Source of the DNA: Clostridia bacterium
GTDB lineage: Bacteria > Bacillota > Clostridia > Oscillospirales > CAG-272
DNA: 9,099 bases
Direction of reading: 5' to 3'
Assembly (NCBI GenBank): GCA_017629925.1
Contig: JAGBWH010000158.1
Location: 1 to 9,099, forward strand
The notes beneath the pieces are model-generated. The model worked only from the letters and a program-made list of their open reading frames with translations, searched no databases and was not told the DNA's origin. A program made the translations under genes and the position numbers. Below are positions 1-6,547 of this stretch, piece by piece. The stretch's first letter is position 1. Every line of letters starts with the position of its first letter.

Positions 1-209
1 AAGAATTGGCGAATGGCGCCTGCACCTTCGTATTTTGTTACACTTTCCCCATTGGTCAAAACCAAAGTGGGAGCGGCTTTGATACCATACTTCGCCACTA
101 AATCTCTATTCTCGCTTGCCATGAGTTTTTCATAGGGGAAACCTGCTTTGTCGAGATAACCGTAAGCTACACGACAGTTGGGGCAAGTTTCGGTGGCAAA
201 AAGCATGGC
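1..209 (-). other. Thioredoxin/glutaredoxin-like domain fused to the NrdD C-terminus (partial)
   Basis: This segment of nrdD lies beyond the glycyl-radical domain and starts at about residue 722. The visible order is a beta-strand-like AMLFATET, the dithiol CPNC (residues 730-733), an amphipathic stretch, then YGIKAAPTLVL carrying the cis-proline motif, and a glycine-rich turn near GAGAIRQF. This order matches the thioredoxin/glutaredoxin fold. I infer that it acts as a built-in electron donor that re-reduces the active-site disulfide. That would be an alternative to the formate used by the E. coli and T4 enzymes. The last part of the domain is outside the window. Confidence 0.8.
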
Positions 210-2372
210 GCGCACTTGTTTTTGCGCAGTGGCGGGGGCTTGGGTTTCGGTTTGGGTGTATGGCACGTTGTCACGCGCTTCCGGCAGATGCTCGGTGTCT
301 ACCACATATTCAAGGCGTTCTTTATATTCTTGGGATTTGCCTGCATTCCAGTTTTGCACGGGACGATAATAGCCTGTGATGCGGCTGTATACTTCTGTTT
401 TTTCGCCACATTCGGGGCAAGTGAATTGCTCGCCTACGAGATAGCCGTGGTTTTTACAGACAGAGTAGGTGGGAGAAATGGTGTAATAGGGGAGTTTGTA
501 ATTTTCTGCAATCTTGCGCACCAATTTGGCGGCGGCTTCCCAATCGGGCAGTTTTTCGCCCAAAAAGGCATGGAAAACGGTGCCTGAGGTGTAGAGAATT
601 TGCAGTTCGTCCTGAATATCGAGGGCGGAGAAAATATCGTCCGTATAGCCCACAGGCAGGTGGCTACTATTGGTATAGTAGGGAGTGTTGCCAGGCTCGG
701 AAGCGGTGCGGATACCGGGAAATCTCTCTACATCGTGTTTTGCCAAACGATAGGAAGTGGATTCAGCAGGGGTGGCTTCAAGGTTGTAGAGGTCGCCGTA
801 TTGCTCTTGGTAATCAGACAAACGGTCTCTCATATGTGTGAGCACTTCTTTGGTAAATTCTTGGCAGGCGGAGTGCGTCATATCCACGCCAAGCCAGCTC
901 GCATTGAGTCCCACTTCGTTCATGCCGACAAGACCGATGGTGGAGAAATGGTTATCAAAGGTGCCAAGATAGCGTTTGGTATAGGGATAAAGACCTGCAT
1001 CGAGCAGTTTGCTGATGACGGTTCTTTTGATTTTGAGGGAGCGCGCTGCCACATCCATGATATGATCCAGACGGCGGTAGAAATCGGCTTTATCTTTTGC
1101 CTGATAAGCAATGCGGGGCATATTGATGGTAACAACCCCCACCGAGCCCGTGCTTTCGCCAGAGCCAAAGAAACCACCTGATTTTTTGCGGAGTTCGCGC
1201 AAATCGAGACGGAGACGGCAACACATAGAGCGCACGTCGCTGGGTTCCATGTCACTATTGATATAGTTTGAGAAATAAGGGGTGCCGTATTTGGCGGTCA
1301 TCTCAAAAAGGAGACGGTTGTTTTCTGTGGGAGACCAGTCAAAATCACGGGTAATGGAGTAGGTGGGAATGGGATATTGAAATCCTCTGCCATTGGCATC
1401 GCCCTCTATCATGACCTCTATAAAGGCACGATTGACCATCGCCATTTCCTCTACACAATCTCCATAGGTGAAATCCATTTCCTTGCCACCAACGATAGCA
1501 GGCATGTCTTTCAGGTCAGCGGGGACGGTCCAGTCGAGGGTGATATTGGAAAACGGTGCTTGAGTGCCCCAACGAGAGGGCGTGTTCACGCCATAGATAA
1601 AGGACTGCACACATTGCTTGACTTCTTTATAATCCAGACTATCAGCCTTGACGAAGGGGGCAAGATAGGTATCAAAGGAGGAGAAGGCTTGCGCGCCTGC
1701 CCACTCGTTTTGCATGATGCCCAAAAAGTTGACCATTTGGTTGCAAAGGGTGGACAGGTGGTTTGCAGGGGAGGATGTAATCTTTCCAGGCACACCGCCC
1801 AGCCCTTCTTTGATGAGTTGCTTTAAGCTCCAACCAGCACAGTAGCCCGTGAGCATAGACAGGTCATGGAGGTGAATGTCGCAGTTGCGGTGGGCTTGGC
1901 TGATTTCTTCGTCATAAATTTCAGAGAGCCAATAGTTGGCGGTCACGGCACCGGAGTTAGACAAAATCAATCCGCCTACCGAATAGGTAACGGTGGAATT
2001 TTCCTTGACACGCCAGTCAAGGGCTCTGACGTAACCATTGACGGTTTCCTTATAATCAAGATAGGTAGAATTCATATTGCGGAGTTTTTCTCTTTGCTTG
2101 CGGTAGAGAATGTAGGCTTTGGCAACCGCTTCATACCCTGCGCGGGACAGCACGGTTTCCACACTATCTTGTATATCTTCAAGAGACACGAAGCCATCTT
2201 TGACTTTGGGCGCAAAATCTGCGGTGACTTTGAGTGCCAAAAAGTCGATGACATTGTCTGTGTATTCTGTTTCGGTGGCTTCGAAAGCCTTTTTCATGGC
2301 GGCGATAATTTTATTGATATCAAAATCTGCGACTTCGCCATTTCTTTTAATGATGCGATACATGGTTTTCAT
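1..2372 (-). CDS. nrdD: Anaerobic (class III) ribonucleoside-triphosphate reductase with C-terminal redoxin domain, 3' end cut by window
   Basis: This enzyme reduces ribonucleoside triphosphates to dNTPs in the cytoplasm without oxygen, using a glycyl radical installed by NrdG. I translated the whole minus strand and found 790 codons open to the window edge with no frameshift. Residues about 4-95 form an ATP-cone-like allosteric domain, followed by the reductase core. Candidate active-site cysteines are C178 (GYCAGWS) and C384/C385 (MCCRL). A zinc site is visible as C639/H642 and C652/C655. The glycyl-radical motif RITGYY places the radical at G667. Family members normally end about 30 residues later. 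Here a linker leads into a thioredoxin-fold-like segment from about residue 722, with C730-P-N-C733 and a later AAPT cis-proline-like motif. The start is uncertain: the ATG at 2372 lies only 2 nt from AAAGGA, while the in-frame ATG at 2363 (MYRIIKRNGE) has AGGA 11 nt upstream. The gene lies 41 nt after nrdG. The identity is certain; the true C-terminus is not visible. Confidence 0.97.
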   Translation of the reverse strand, partial: MKTMYRIIKRNGEVADFDINKIIAAMKKAFEATETEYTDNVIDFLALKVTADFAPKVKDGFVSLEDIQDSVETVLSRAGYEAVAKAYILYRKQREKLRNMNSTYLDYKETVNGYVRALDWRVKENSTVTYSVGGLILSNSGAVTANYWLSEIYDEEISQAHRNCDIHLHDLSMLTGYCAGWSLKQLIKEGLGGVPGKITSSPANHLSTLCNQMVNFLGIMQNEWAGAQAFSSFDTYLAPFVKADSLDYKEVKQCVQSFIYGVNTPSRWGTQAPFSNITLDWTVPADLKDMPAIVGGKEMDFTYGDCVEEMAMVNRAFIEVMIEGDANGRGFQYPIPTYSITRDFDWSPTENNRLLFEMTAKYGTPYFSNYINSDMEPSDVRSMCCRLRLDLRELRKKSGGFFGSGESTGSVGVVTINMPRIAYQAKDKADFYRRLDHIMDVAARSLKIKRTVISKLLDAGLYPYTKRYLGTFDNHFSTIGLVGMNEVGLNASWLGVDMTHSACQEFTKEVLTHMRDRLSDYQEQYGDLYNLEATPAESTSYRLAKHDVERFPGIRTASEPGNTPYYTNSSHLPVGYTDDIFSALDIQDELQILYTSGTVFHAFLGEKLPDWEAAAKLVRKIAENYKLPYYTISPTYSVCKNHGYLVGEQFTCPECGEKTEVYSRITGYYRPVQNWNAGKSQEYKERLEYVVDTEHLPEARDNVPYTQTETQAPATAQKQVRAMLFATETCPNCRVAYGYLDKAGFPYEKLMASENRDLVAKYGIKAAPTLVLTNGESVTKYEGAGAIRQF

Positions 2373-2413
2373 AATCCTTTCTGGGTGGTAAGTTCACGAA
2401 CTATGGAGTATTT

Positions 2414-3106
2414 TCAGGATGAAGCGCGTAAGCAAGCACACGGCACATACGCTTGCGCAATGGCAAGAAAGCGCGCCATCTCTTCTCCTGAAAAAGAGGA
2501 TAAGCCCTCAGGCGACATGATAGCGCCTGAATCTTTGAAATTCTGCAGATAAAAAGCATCTGCCCCCCTTATCCATTGGGCAATGTCTGCCATATCCGCT
2601 TCGCTGTGAAGCCCTTTTACCAAAGTGGTGCGGAATTCATAGGCCACATGACGATCGAGCAAAAAGCGAATACTTTCTGCCACAGCCTCAAGGGGCATAA
2701 CATCACCGCGCACTACATCTTGATATCGATGTGGGGCGTGTTTGACGTCCATTGCCACATAGTCCACAAGCCCTGCATCTACTATGGCTTTGAGGAGCGT
2801 GGGCGAGGTGCCGTTGGTATCAAGTTTTACACGATATCCTAACTCTTTTATTTTCGCCATAAAAAAGGGGAGTTCGTGCGAGAGCGTTGGCTCGCCTCCT
2901 GAGATGACCACACCTTCCAGTATGCCACGCCGCTTCTCTAAAAATGCAAATACTTCATTTTCGTCTATCCCCTCTGTGGGAGACAAGACAAGCGGGGTGT
3001 TATGGCAGTACGGGCATCGAAAATTGCACCCGGGCAAAAAGACAATACACGCCACCGTTTTAGGATAATCCAGTAAGGTCATTTTTTGTAATCCGGCAAT
3101 TTTCAC
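2414..3106 (-). CDS. nrdG: Anaerobic ribonucleoside-triphosphate reductase activating protein (radical SAM, NrdG2-like)
   Basis: NrdG uses a [4Fe-4S] cluster and S-adenosylmethionine to generate the glycyl radical on NrdD. The 230-residue product has the radical-SAM cluster motif C27-x3-C31-x2-C34 (PGCNFRCPYCHN) and the SAM-binding GGEPT motif at residues 70-74. It is longer than E. coli NrdG (about 154 residues) and resembles the longer NrdG2-type activases found in many anaerobes. The start codon is GTG. I prefer it over the ATG at 3082 because the family N-terminus (MKIAGLQKMTLLDYP) is then complete and AAAGGA lies 10 nt upstream. The gene precedes nrdD, the reverse of the common nrdD-nrdG order, and shares its NrdR-type promoter. 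Confidence 0.95.
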   Translation of the reverse strand: MKIAGLQKMTLLDYPKTVACIVFLPGCNFRCPYCHNTPLVLSPTEGIDENEVFAFLEKRRGILEGVVISGGEPTLSHELPFFMAKIKELGYRVKLDTNGTSPTLLKAIVDAGLVDYVAMDVKHAPHRYQDVVRGDVMPLEAVAESIRFLLDRHVAYEFRTTLVKGLHSEADMADIAQWIRGADAFYLQNFKDSGAIMSPEGLSSFSGEEMARFLAIAQAYVPCACLRASS

Positions 3107-3137
3107 CTATTTATAGTCCTTTCACAGCAGTATGACG

Positions 3138-3167
3138 ATTATACCATATATAGTGGTAAAAAGTCAA
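3138..3167 (-). promoter_or_regulatory. Sigma-A-type promoter of nrdG-nrdD
   Basis: On the minus strand a -35 box TTGACT (3162-3167) and a perfect -10 box TATAAT (3138-3143) are separated by 18 bp. The expected transcription start is near 3131, giving a leader of about 25 nt before the nrdG GTG. The leader contains AAAGGA at 3117-3122. The promoter sits between and partly under two NrdR-box-like palindromes, which suits repression by NrdR. Confidence 0.85.
3141..3156 (-). promoter_or_regulatory. NrdR box, promoter-proximal
   Basis: The minus strand reads CCACTATATATGGTAT. It matches the NrdR-box consensus ACACWATATATWGTGT at 13 of 16 positions. The box fills most of the -35/-10 spacer and covers three bases of the -10 box, so binding should block RNA polymerase. 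NrdR is the ATP/dATP-sensing repressor of ribonucleotide reductase genes. Confidence 0.8.
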
Positions 3168-3172
3168 TAGAA

Positions 3173-3188
3173 AAACTAAATATAGCGT
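3173..3188 (-). promoter_or_regulatory. NrdR box, promoter-distal
   Basis: The minus strand reads ACGCTATATTTAGTTT, which also matches the NrdR-box consensus at 13 of 16 positions. Its centre is 32 bp from the centre of the first box, about three helical turns. That is the spacing known for tandem NrdR boxes and puts both on the same face of the helix. It lies just upstream of the -35 box. Confidence 0.8.
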
Positions 3189-3367
3189 TTTGCTATAAAA
3201 CAGTCGACCTTTTTTGAGCAATTCGGTCAATTTATAAAAACGCTGTTTTTTCTGCCCACAATTAAATATGGGTTTGAGAATGGGCATATTCAAGGGCAAA
3301 AAAATAGGAGGCAAAAAAGCCTACATCCAAAAAAAGAATGAAAAATAGGGTGTCCAAAAAAACAGGC
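3189..3367. other. AT-rich intergenic spacer between the araC-type gene terminator and the nrd promoter
   Basis: This stretch has many A-runs on the plus strand (T-runs on the minus). I see no credible gene, RNA gene or second promoter. A reading frame at 3111-3314 on the minus strand crosses the nrd promoter and both NrdR boxes, has low-complexity content and no ribosome binding site, so I do not annotate it. A small AGGC/GCCT hairpin with a T6 loop (near 3307-3322) is too weak to call. Confidence 0.5.
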
Positions 3368-3416
3368 AAAAAAAGACCACACCCCAAAGCCATTTTGCTC
3401 ATGGGTGTGATCTTTT
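3368..3416 (-). terminator. Intrinsic terminator of the AraC-type regulator gene
   Basis: On the minus strand a 14-bp stem (3403-3416 with 3371-3384, including one U-G wobble) encloses an 18-nt loop and runs directly into a tract of seven T (3374-3368). It begins about 30 nt after the regulator's stop codon. It should isolate this gene from the nrd unit downstream. Confidence 0.88.
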
Positions 3417-3448
3417 ATAGAAGATATGAGGGGGTGCTGTTTTTTTGA

Positions 3449-4291
3449 TTATTTTTCTTTTAGTGCCACCCAAATACCGCTGATGTAATCGTCTGAGGAG
3501 GCGTCTCCTTCGCTATAACACTCAAAATCGTATCCGTGGCAAATTTCATATTGGCTTTGGGCTACCCATTGATAGACTTGTTGCCATAAATTTTGTATAG
3601 CGTCGGGCATAGCCCCCTTTGTGTAAAACTTTCCCCACGTGGCTTTGGGAACTGTAAAGGTTTGAAATCCCTCGGGGATGGTTTTGCAGTAGTCTTTGAG
3701 TGAGCCAATGCCATAGTGGAATGTACCATTTCCCGCAGTACCGTCTCTGTCGGGCAGGCAAACACCAAGCATGGGCGGAACATCGTTTTGATAGGCGGCT
3801 TCATAATATCTATCCCAAAATTTTGGAATGTCTGTGTTTGAGGTCTCGATGTCAAATTCCTCTACAAGAATGGCAATTTCAAACTCATTTTCTTTTTCTA
3901 TGGTAAAGTCCATGTGCAAATCTCCTTTTTTGATATAGTCTACATTGATAGGCGGACAACAGGAAATAATGCCCCCTCGCTTGGCTATGCTTGGGCTAAC
4001 ACCATGAAAGTTTTTGAAAGCACGGGAAAAAGATTCTTGAGATTCGTACCCATACTTATATGCGACGTCTAAAATTGGCTCACCATTTTTGATATCACGG
4101 CCTGCCTCGGTCAGTCTGCGCTCCCTGATATAGGTACCCAAACTTTTTTTCGCCATTCTAAAAAAGAGACGCTGAAAATAAAACGGGCTTATATACATTC
4201 GTTTTGCCACAAAACCAATGCACAGATCGTGATTGGTTAAGTTCTCTTCAATCATCTCTATCGCTTTTTTTAGCGTTTTTTGTATTTCCAT
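3449..4291 (-). CDS. AraC-family regulator with C-terminal GyrI-like effector-binding domain
   Basis: This is a 280-residue transcription factor. Residues about 6-105 carry the two helix-turn-helix motifs of the AraC/XylS DNA-binding domain (VAKRMYISPFYFQRLF, then ILDVAYKYGYESQESFSRAFKNF, ending in HGVSPS). Residues about 128-280 resemble the GyrI/Rob-type small-molecule binding domain (FTIEKENEFEIAI near its start, GIWVALKEK at the end). Proteins of this layout usually respond to hydrophobic compounds or drugs, but the ligand and targets cannot be told here. The frame is open upstream to a GTG at 4384. I chose the ATG at 4291 because it begins exactly at the family N-terminus (MEIQKTLKKAIEMIEENL), whereas the 31 extra residues match nothing and lack a ribosome binding site. 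The chosen start has only a weak site (GGTGATG). It is transcribed apart from the nrd genes. Confidence 0.9.
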   Translation of the reverse strand: MEIQKTLKKAIEMIEENLTNHDLCIGFVAKRMYISPFYFQRLFFRMAKKSLGTYIRERRLTEAGRDIKNGEPILDVAYKYGYESQESFSRAFKNFHGVSPSIAKRGGIISCCPPINVDYIKKGDLHMDFTIEKENEFEIAILVEEFDIETSNTDIPKFWDRYYEAAYQNDVPPMLGVCLPDRDGTAGNGTFHYGIGSLKDYCKTIPEGFQTFTVPKATWGKFYTKGAMPDAIQNLWQQVYQWVAQSQYEICHGYDFECYSEGDASSDDYISGIWVALKEK

Positions 4292-4305
4292 ATCATCACC
4301 ATTTA

Positions 4306-4314
4306 CAGTATAAC
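4306..4314 (-). promoter_or_regulatory. Possible extended -10 promoter of the AraC-type gene
   Basis: The minus strand carries TGTTATACT, an extended -10 element (TG-n-TATACT), 15 nt before the ATG at 4291. No good -35 box lies at the proper distance (a TTGTCA is 23 bp away). The resulting leader would be only about 8 nt. It is plausible but weak, and read-through from folC is an alternative because no clear terminator follows folC. Confidence 0.35.
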
Positions 4315-4408
4315 ACAGCCACAGACGTTTTGTTATGACAATAAATGCTCTTTTGCGCGTGATTTGCGGATATTTACCTTTCACTCGTGCGATGATGCGA
4401 CCATCATT

Positions 4409-5650
4409 TTATGATAAAAACTGTGTGGGCAGGTCAGCATACAGATAAAGCGAGCCGCAAATCAGCGTGGGCGTGTTTTGCGCATAAAATAGTGCCTCAC
4501 ATAGCGTGGGATATGGTGTGGCTACGATGCCCCGTTTGGCGAGGCTTTGCGCCAGTTCTTTTGGAGGGAGAGCACGAGGGTTGTTTTGCACGGTGGTGCA
4601 AAACACTCTTTCGCACAAGGGGGCGAGCATTTCAATAGACGCAAGATAGTCTTTGTCTTGCATAGTGGCGAAAATGAGCGTCCATTTGGTCCGGGGCGCA
4701 TATCGTGCAAGAGATGTCACGAGTGCTTTGATGCCACTCGGATTATGAGCACCGTCATAAAGAATGGGCGGATGGGTTGAAAGTAGTTCCATTCTGCCCG
4801 GATGACGGGTGTGAGCAAGCCCCTCTTTGATGGCATGAGGACGTAGCCCTAAGGCTTTCGCACAAGACAGGGCAAGCGACATATTTTCAATTTGGTGAGT
4901 GCCGCTGAGTGGCAGGCGGAGAGTGCCTATTTCGGGGAAATCAACCACTTCATAAAAGCCTTCAAAGTGATGCGGGGCGGGGGCATCTATCCATATTGGG
5001 GCAATGCCTTTTTCTTGGCACTCAGCCAAAATGACCTGCTCCACCTCGGGCGCTTGGCGCACGGAAAAGAGTTTCCCCGTCCCTGAATTGGCTTTCAAAA
5101 TGCCACATTTGACCGCGGCAATCTCAGACAAAGTGTCTCCTAAATAGGCGGTGTGGTCATAGTCAATACGAGTGAGCACCGCCATTTCATTTTGGGGAAT
5201 GATATTGGTGGCGTCGCTTAGTCCACCAAGTCCTGTTTCAAGGACGGCATAGTCGCACCGCCACTCTTTTACGGCTAAAAAGAACACCGCCGTCCAAATT
5301 TCAAACGGGGTTGGCCACTCACCAAGTTCTGCTTTCACTTCGCCAGACGCCGTCTCTACAAGCGAGGTGAGACGAGAGAGCGTCTCTTGTCGAATGGGCT
5401 TTCCATCAATTCTAATGCGCTCATGAATATCCACCAAATTAGGAGAGGTGAAAAGCGCAACTCGATACCCTGCCGCCAAAAGCATAGCAGACAACGCCAC
5501 AGACACAGAGCCTTTGCCATTGGTGCCTGCAATATGGATAAAGCGCCCTTCCCTTACGGGATTGCCAAGTTTGTCCATCAGGCACGCCATACGATCCAGC
5601 CCTAATTTTGGGATGATTTGGTTGCCATGGGCATAAGATAGAAAATTCAT
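4409..5650 (-). CDS. folC: Bifunctional dihydrofolate/folylpolyglutamate synthase
   Basis: FolC adds glutamate to dihydropteroate and/or lengthens the glutamate tail of reduced folates, using ATP. This activates folates and keeps them in the cell. The 413-residue product has the Mur-ligase-like P-loop GTNGKGS (42-48), the folate-binding segment FTSPNLVDIHERIRI (67-81), LETGLGG (137-143), DHTAYLG (165-171), the likely carbamylated lysine K181 in a VKCGI variant of the usual EKAGI, HPGRME (283-288), and YDGAHNP (298-304) opening the C-terminal domain. Length and motif order are normal. The ATG has GTGAGG 5 nt upstream and starts 7 nt after the folT stop. The two genes therefore form an operon under the upstream THF riboswitch. 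Whether it has both activities or only one cannot be decided from sequence. Confidence 0.96.
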   Translation of the reverse strand: MNFLSYAHGNQIIPKLGLDRMACLMDKLGNPVREGRFIHIAGTNGKGSVSVALSAMLLAAGYRVALFTSPNLVDIHERIRIDGKPIRQETLSRLTSLVETASGEVKAELGEWPTPFEIWTAVFFLAVKEWRCDYAVLETGLGGLSDATNIIPQNEMAVLTRIDYDHTAYLGDTLSEIAAVKCGILKANSGTGKLFSVRQAPEVEQVILAECQEKGIAPIWIDAPAPHHFEGFYEVVDFPEIGTLRLPLSGTHQIENMSLALSCAKALGLRPHAIKEGLAHTRHPGRMELLSTHPPILYDGAHNPSGIKALVTSLARYAPRTKWTLIFATMQDKDYLASIEMLAPLCERVFCTTVQNNPRALPPKELAQSLAKRGIVATPYPTLCEALFYAQNTPTLICGSLYLYADLPTQFLS

Positions 5651-5657
5651 TTTTGCC

Positions 5658-6188
5658 TCACTTTCTGTTGGCTCTCATCTGTGACTTCATGGAGGAGCGC
5701 AGCTTAGGCAAAACAAAATACATAAAAGAAAAACCGACGACAACGTCAATGGCGGCTTGCCCTGCTCGCAATAGCATGATGGCGACAATAGATGTTTTTT
5801 GTAGCCAATAGAGGGCAAAGGACATATAGAGCCAATCCAGCAAAACCGCATAAACAAGGAAAAGGATCGCATAGCGAGTGGGACTTGGCGAACATTTTTT
5901 CAAAAGAAAGCCAAAATATAGCCCTGCAACGAGTTTAGCTAAGGTAATCGGCAAAAAAGGCGGGTAGAAAAACACACTACTGAGCACATCTATGAGCACA
6001 TAAGCAATGCCGCTTTCCACGGGCCCCAAAAAATATGCCACCACCAAAACCGGTAGCACCGCCAAGTCAATGCGCACGGGCAGGTCACCAAATAGAAATT
6101 TTGACATGATGGCAAGCGCTGTTCCAAGTGCCGCCATGAGAGCGGTCATGGTGAGTCGGCGCAAGGGAGAAAATTCATTTTTTTGCAT
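5658..6188 (-). CDS. folT: Folate-specific ECF transporter S component
   Basis: This 176-residue hydrophobic protein has about six membrane segments (roughly residues 12-31, 39-56, 58-76, 80-97, 105-127 and 135-162). It resembles the substrate-binding S components of energy-coupling factor vitamin transporters, with VRIDLAVLPVLVVAYFLGP near residue 38 as the characteristic region. It would bind folate at the membrane and rely on a shared EcfA/EcfA'/EcfT module encoded elsewhere. Folate specificity rests mainly on context: a THF riboswitch upstream and folC 7 nt downstream. The frame is open upstream to 6257, but the ATG at 6188 has a near-perfect AAAAGGAGG at 7 nt spacing. The upstream extension would run through the leader structure, so I use 6188. 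Confidence 0.9.
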   Translation of the reverse strand: MQKNEFSPLRRLTMTALMAALGTALAIMSKFLFGDLPVRIDLAVLPVLVVAYFLGPVESGIAYVLIDVLSSVFFYPPFLPITLAKLVAGLYFGFLLKKCSPSPTRYAILFLVYAVLLDWLYMSFALYWLQKTSIVAIMLLRAGQAAIDVVVGFSFMYFVLPKLRSSMKSQMRANRK

Positions 6189-6195
6189 AAAAAAA

Positions 6196-6240
6196 CCTCC
6201 TTTTGCACAGATCTCCTCTGTGGCGAAAGAAGGCAAGGAG
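6196..6240 (-). promoter_or_regulatory. folT ribosome binding site and masking hairpin
   Basis: The folT Shine-Dalgarno sequence AAAAGGAGG (6196-6204) can pair through AAGGAG with CTCCTT at 6235-6240. Between them lies a 6-bp hairpin, CACAGA/TCTGTG (6217-6222 with 6206-6211), with loop GGAGA. The structure could hide the ribosome binding site and act as a translational output of the riboswitch. Competing pairings were not computed. Confidence 0.45.
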
Positions 6241-6249
6241 CATCTGAAA

Positions 6250-6308
6250 AGCGACAAAACAAAACAAAATAAAATAAGAAATGACAGGACGGAAAAATGA
6301 CACGTCCT
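6250..6308 (-). terminator. Weak candidate leader attenuator upstream of folT
   Basis: On the minus strand AGGACG and CGTCCT (6303-6308 with 6286-6291) form a 6-bp stem with an 11-nt loop. A T-rich but interrupted tract down to about 6250 follows. It lies between the riboswitch aptamer and folT, so it might be a transcriptional expression platform. The short stem and broken T-tract make it weak, and the ribosome-binding-site hairpin closer to folT is an alternative output. Confidence 0.3.
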
Positions 6309-6370
6309 TTATTTTTCTCGATTGTATTCTGTTTCATTCAATTTTCATTTGCCCGAAACATATTCTTCAC

Positions 6371-6475
6371 CAAATCAGCGGGATGCGACAGATAAACCGC
6401 GGGCATTATGCCACTTCGTTTGCAAGACAACTCCCCGTTCCTGCAACACTAAACGCTTACCTGTCTACTCTGTTG
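6371..6475 (-). ncRNA. Tetrahydrofolate (THF) riboswitch aptamer
   Basis: The minus strand shows the THF aptamer in order: GAGTAGA at the 5' side, GCGTTTAGTG, a P3 hairpin closed by TTGCA/TGCAA around GAACGGGGAGTTGTC, ACGAAG, a small GGCAT/ATGCC hairpin, and the 3' part with GCGG and GCATCCCGCT. A 9-bp helix forms between GACAGGTAA and TTTATCTGTC (A-U, G-C and G-U pairs). A weaker P1, CAACAG/CTG..TTG, closes the whole. The order and conserved blocks agree with my memory of the Streptococcus mutans folT aptamer. The aptamer begins at the predicted transcription start and precedes folT-folC, the expected targets. THF binding normally lowers expression. Confidence 0.9.
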
Positions 6476-6480
6476 ATACT

Positions 6481-6509
6481 ATCATAACACAAGGCAAGAT
6501 GTGTGTCAA
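6481..6509 (-). promoter_or_regulatory. Consensus sigma-A promoter of the folT-folC operon
   Basis: On the minus strand a perfect -35 box TTGACA (6504-6509) and a -10 box TATGAT (6481-6486) are separated by exactly 17 bp. Transcription should begin near 6473-6475, the first bases of the riboswitch. A strong constitutive promoter under riboswitch control fits the layout. Confidence 0.9.
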
Positions 6510-6521
6510 TAGGAAATTAAA

Positions 6522-6546
6522 GCGTGTTCGCAAAAGGCGAACACGC
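6522..6546. repeat. Perfect 10-bp hairpin
   Basis: GCGTGTTCGC (6522-6531) and GCGAACACGC (6537-6546) form a perfect 10-bp stem with the loop AAAAG. It sits 13 bp upstream of the folT promoter and directly before the TCGATAT hairpin array, so it may be the array's first member with a larger stem. No T-tract follows on either strand, so it is not a normal intrinsic terminator. Confidence 0.85.
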
Positions 6547-6547
6547 G

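Noticed and set aside
216..1181. Plus-strand open frames across the left 1.2 kb
   Set aside because: They are antisense to nrdD, whose minus-strand frame is continuous with full family motifs; the plus-strand products have no recognisable features.
1377..2552. Plus-strand frames opposite nrdD and nrdG
   Set aside because: They are shadows of the two conserved minus-strand genes and lack ribosome binding sites.
3111..3314. 67-codon minus-strand frame upstream of nrdG
   Set aside because: It spans the TTGACT/TATAAT promoter and both NrdR boxes and has no ribosome binding site; the regulatory reading explains the sequence better.
4292..4384. N-terminal extension of the AraC-type gene to a GTG at 4384
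   Set aside because: The extra 31 residues match no part of the family and no ribosome binding site precedes the GTG.
4392..4407. ATGATG/CATCAT hairpin after folC as a terminator
   Set aside because: The stem is 6 bp of weak composition and no T-tract follows on the minus strand, the direction of folC.
6189..6257. N-terminal extension of folT to 6257
   Set aside because: An AAAAGGAGG at ideal spacing supports the ATG at 6188, and the extension is the structured leader.
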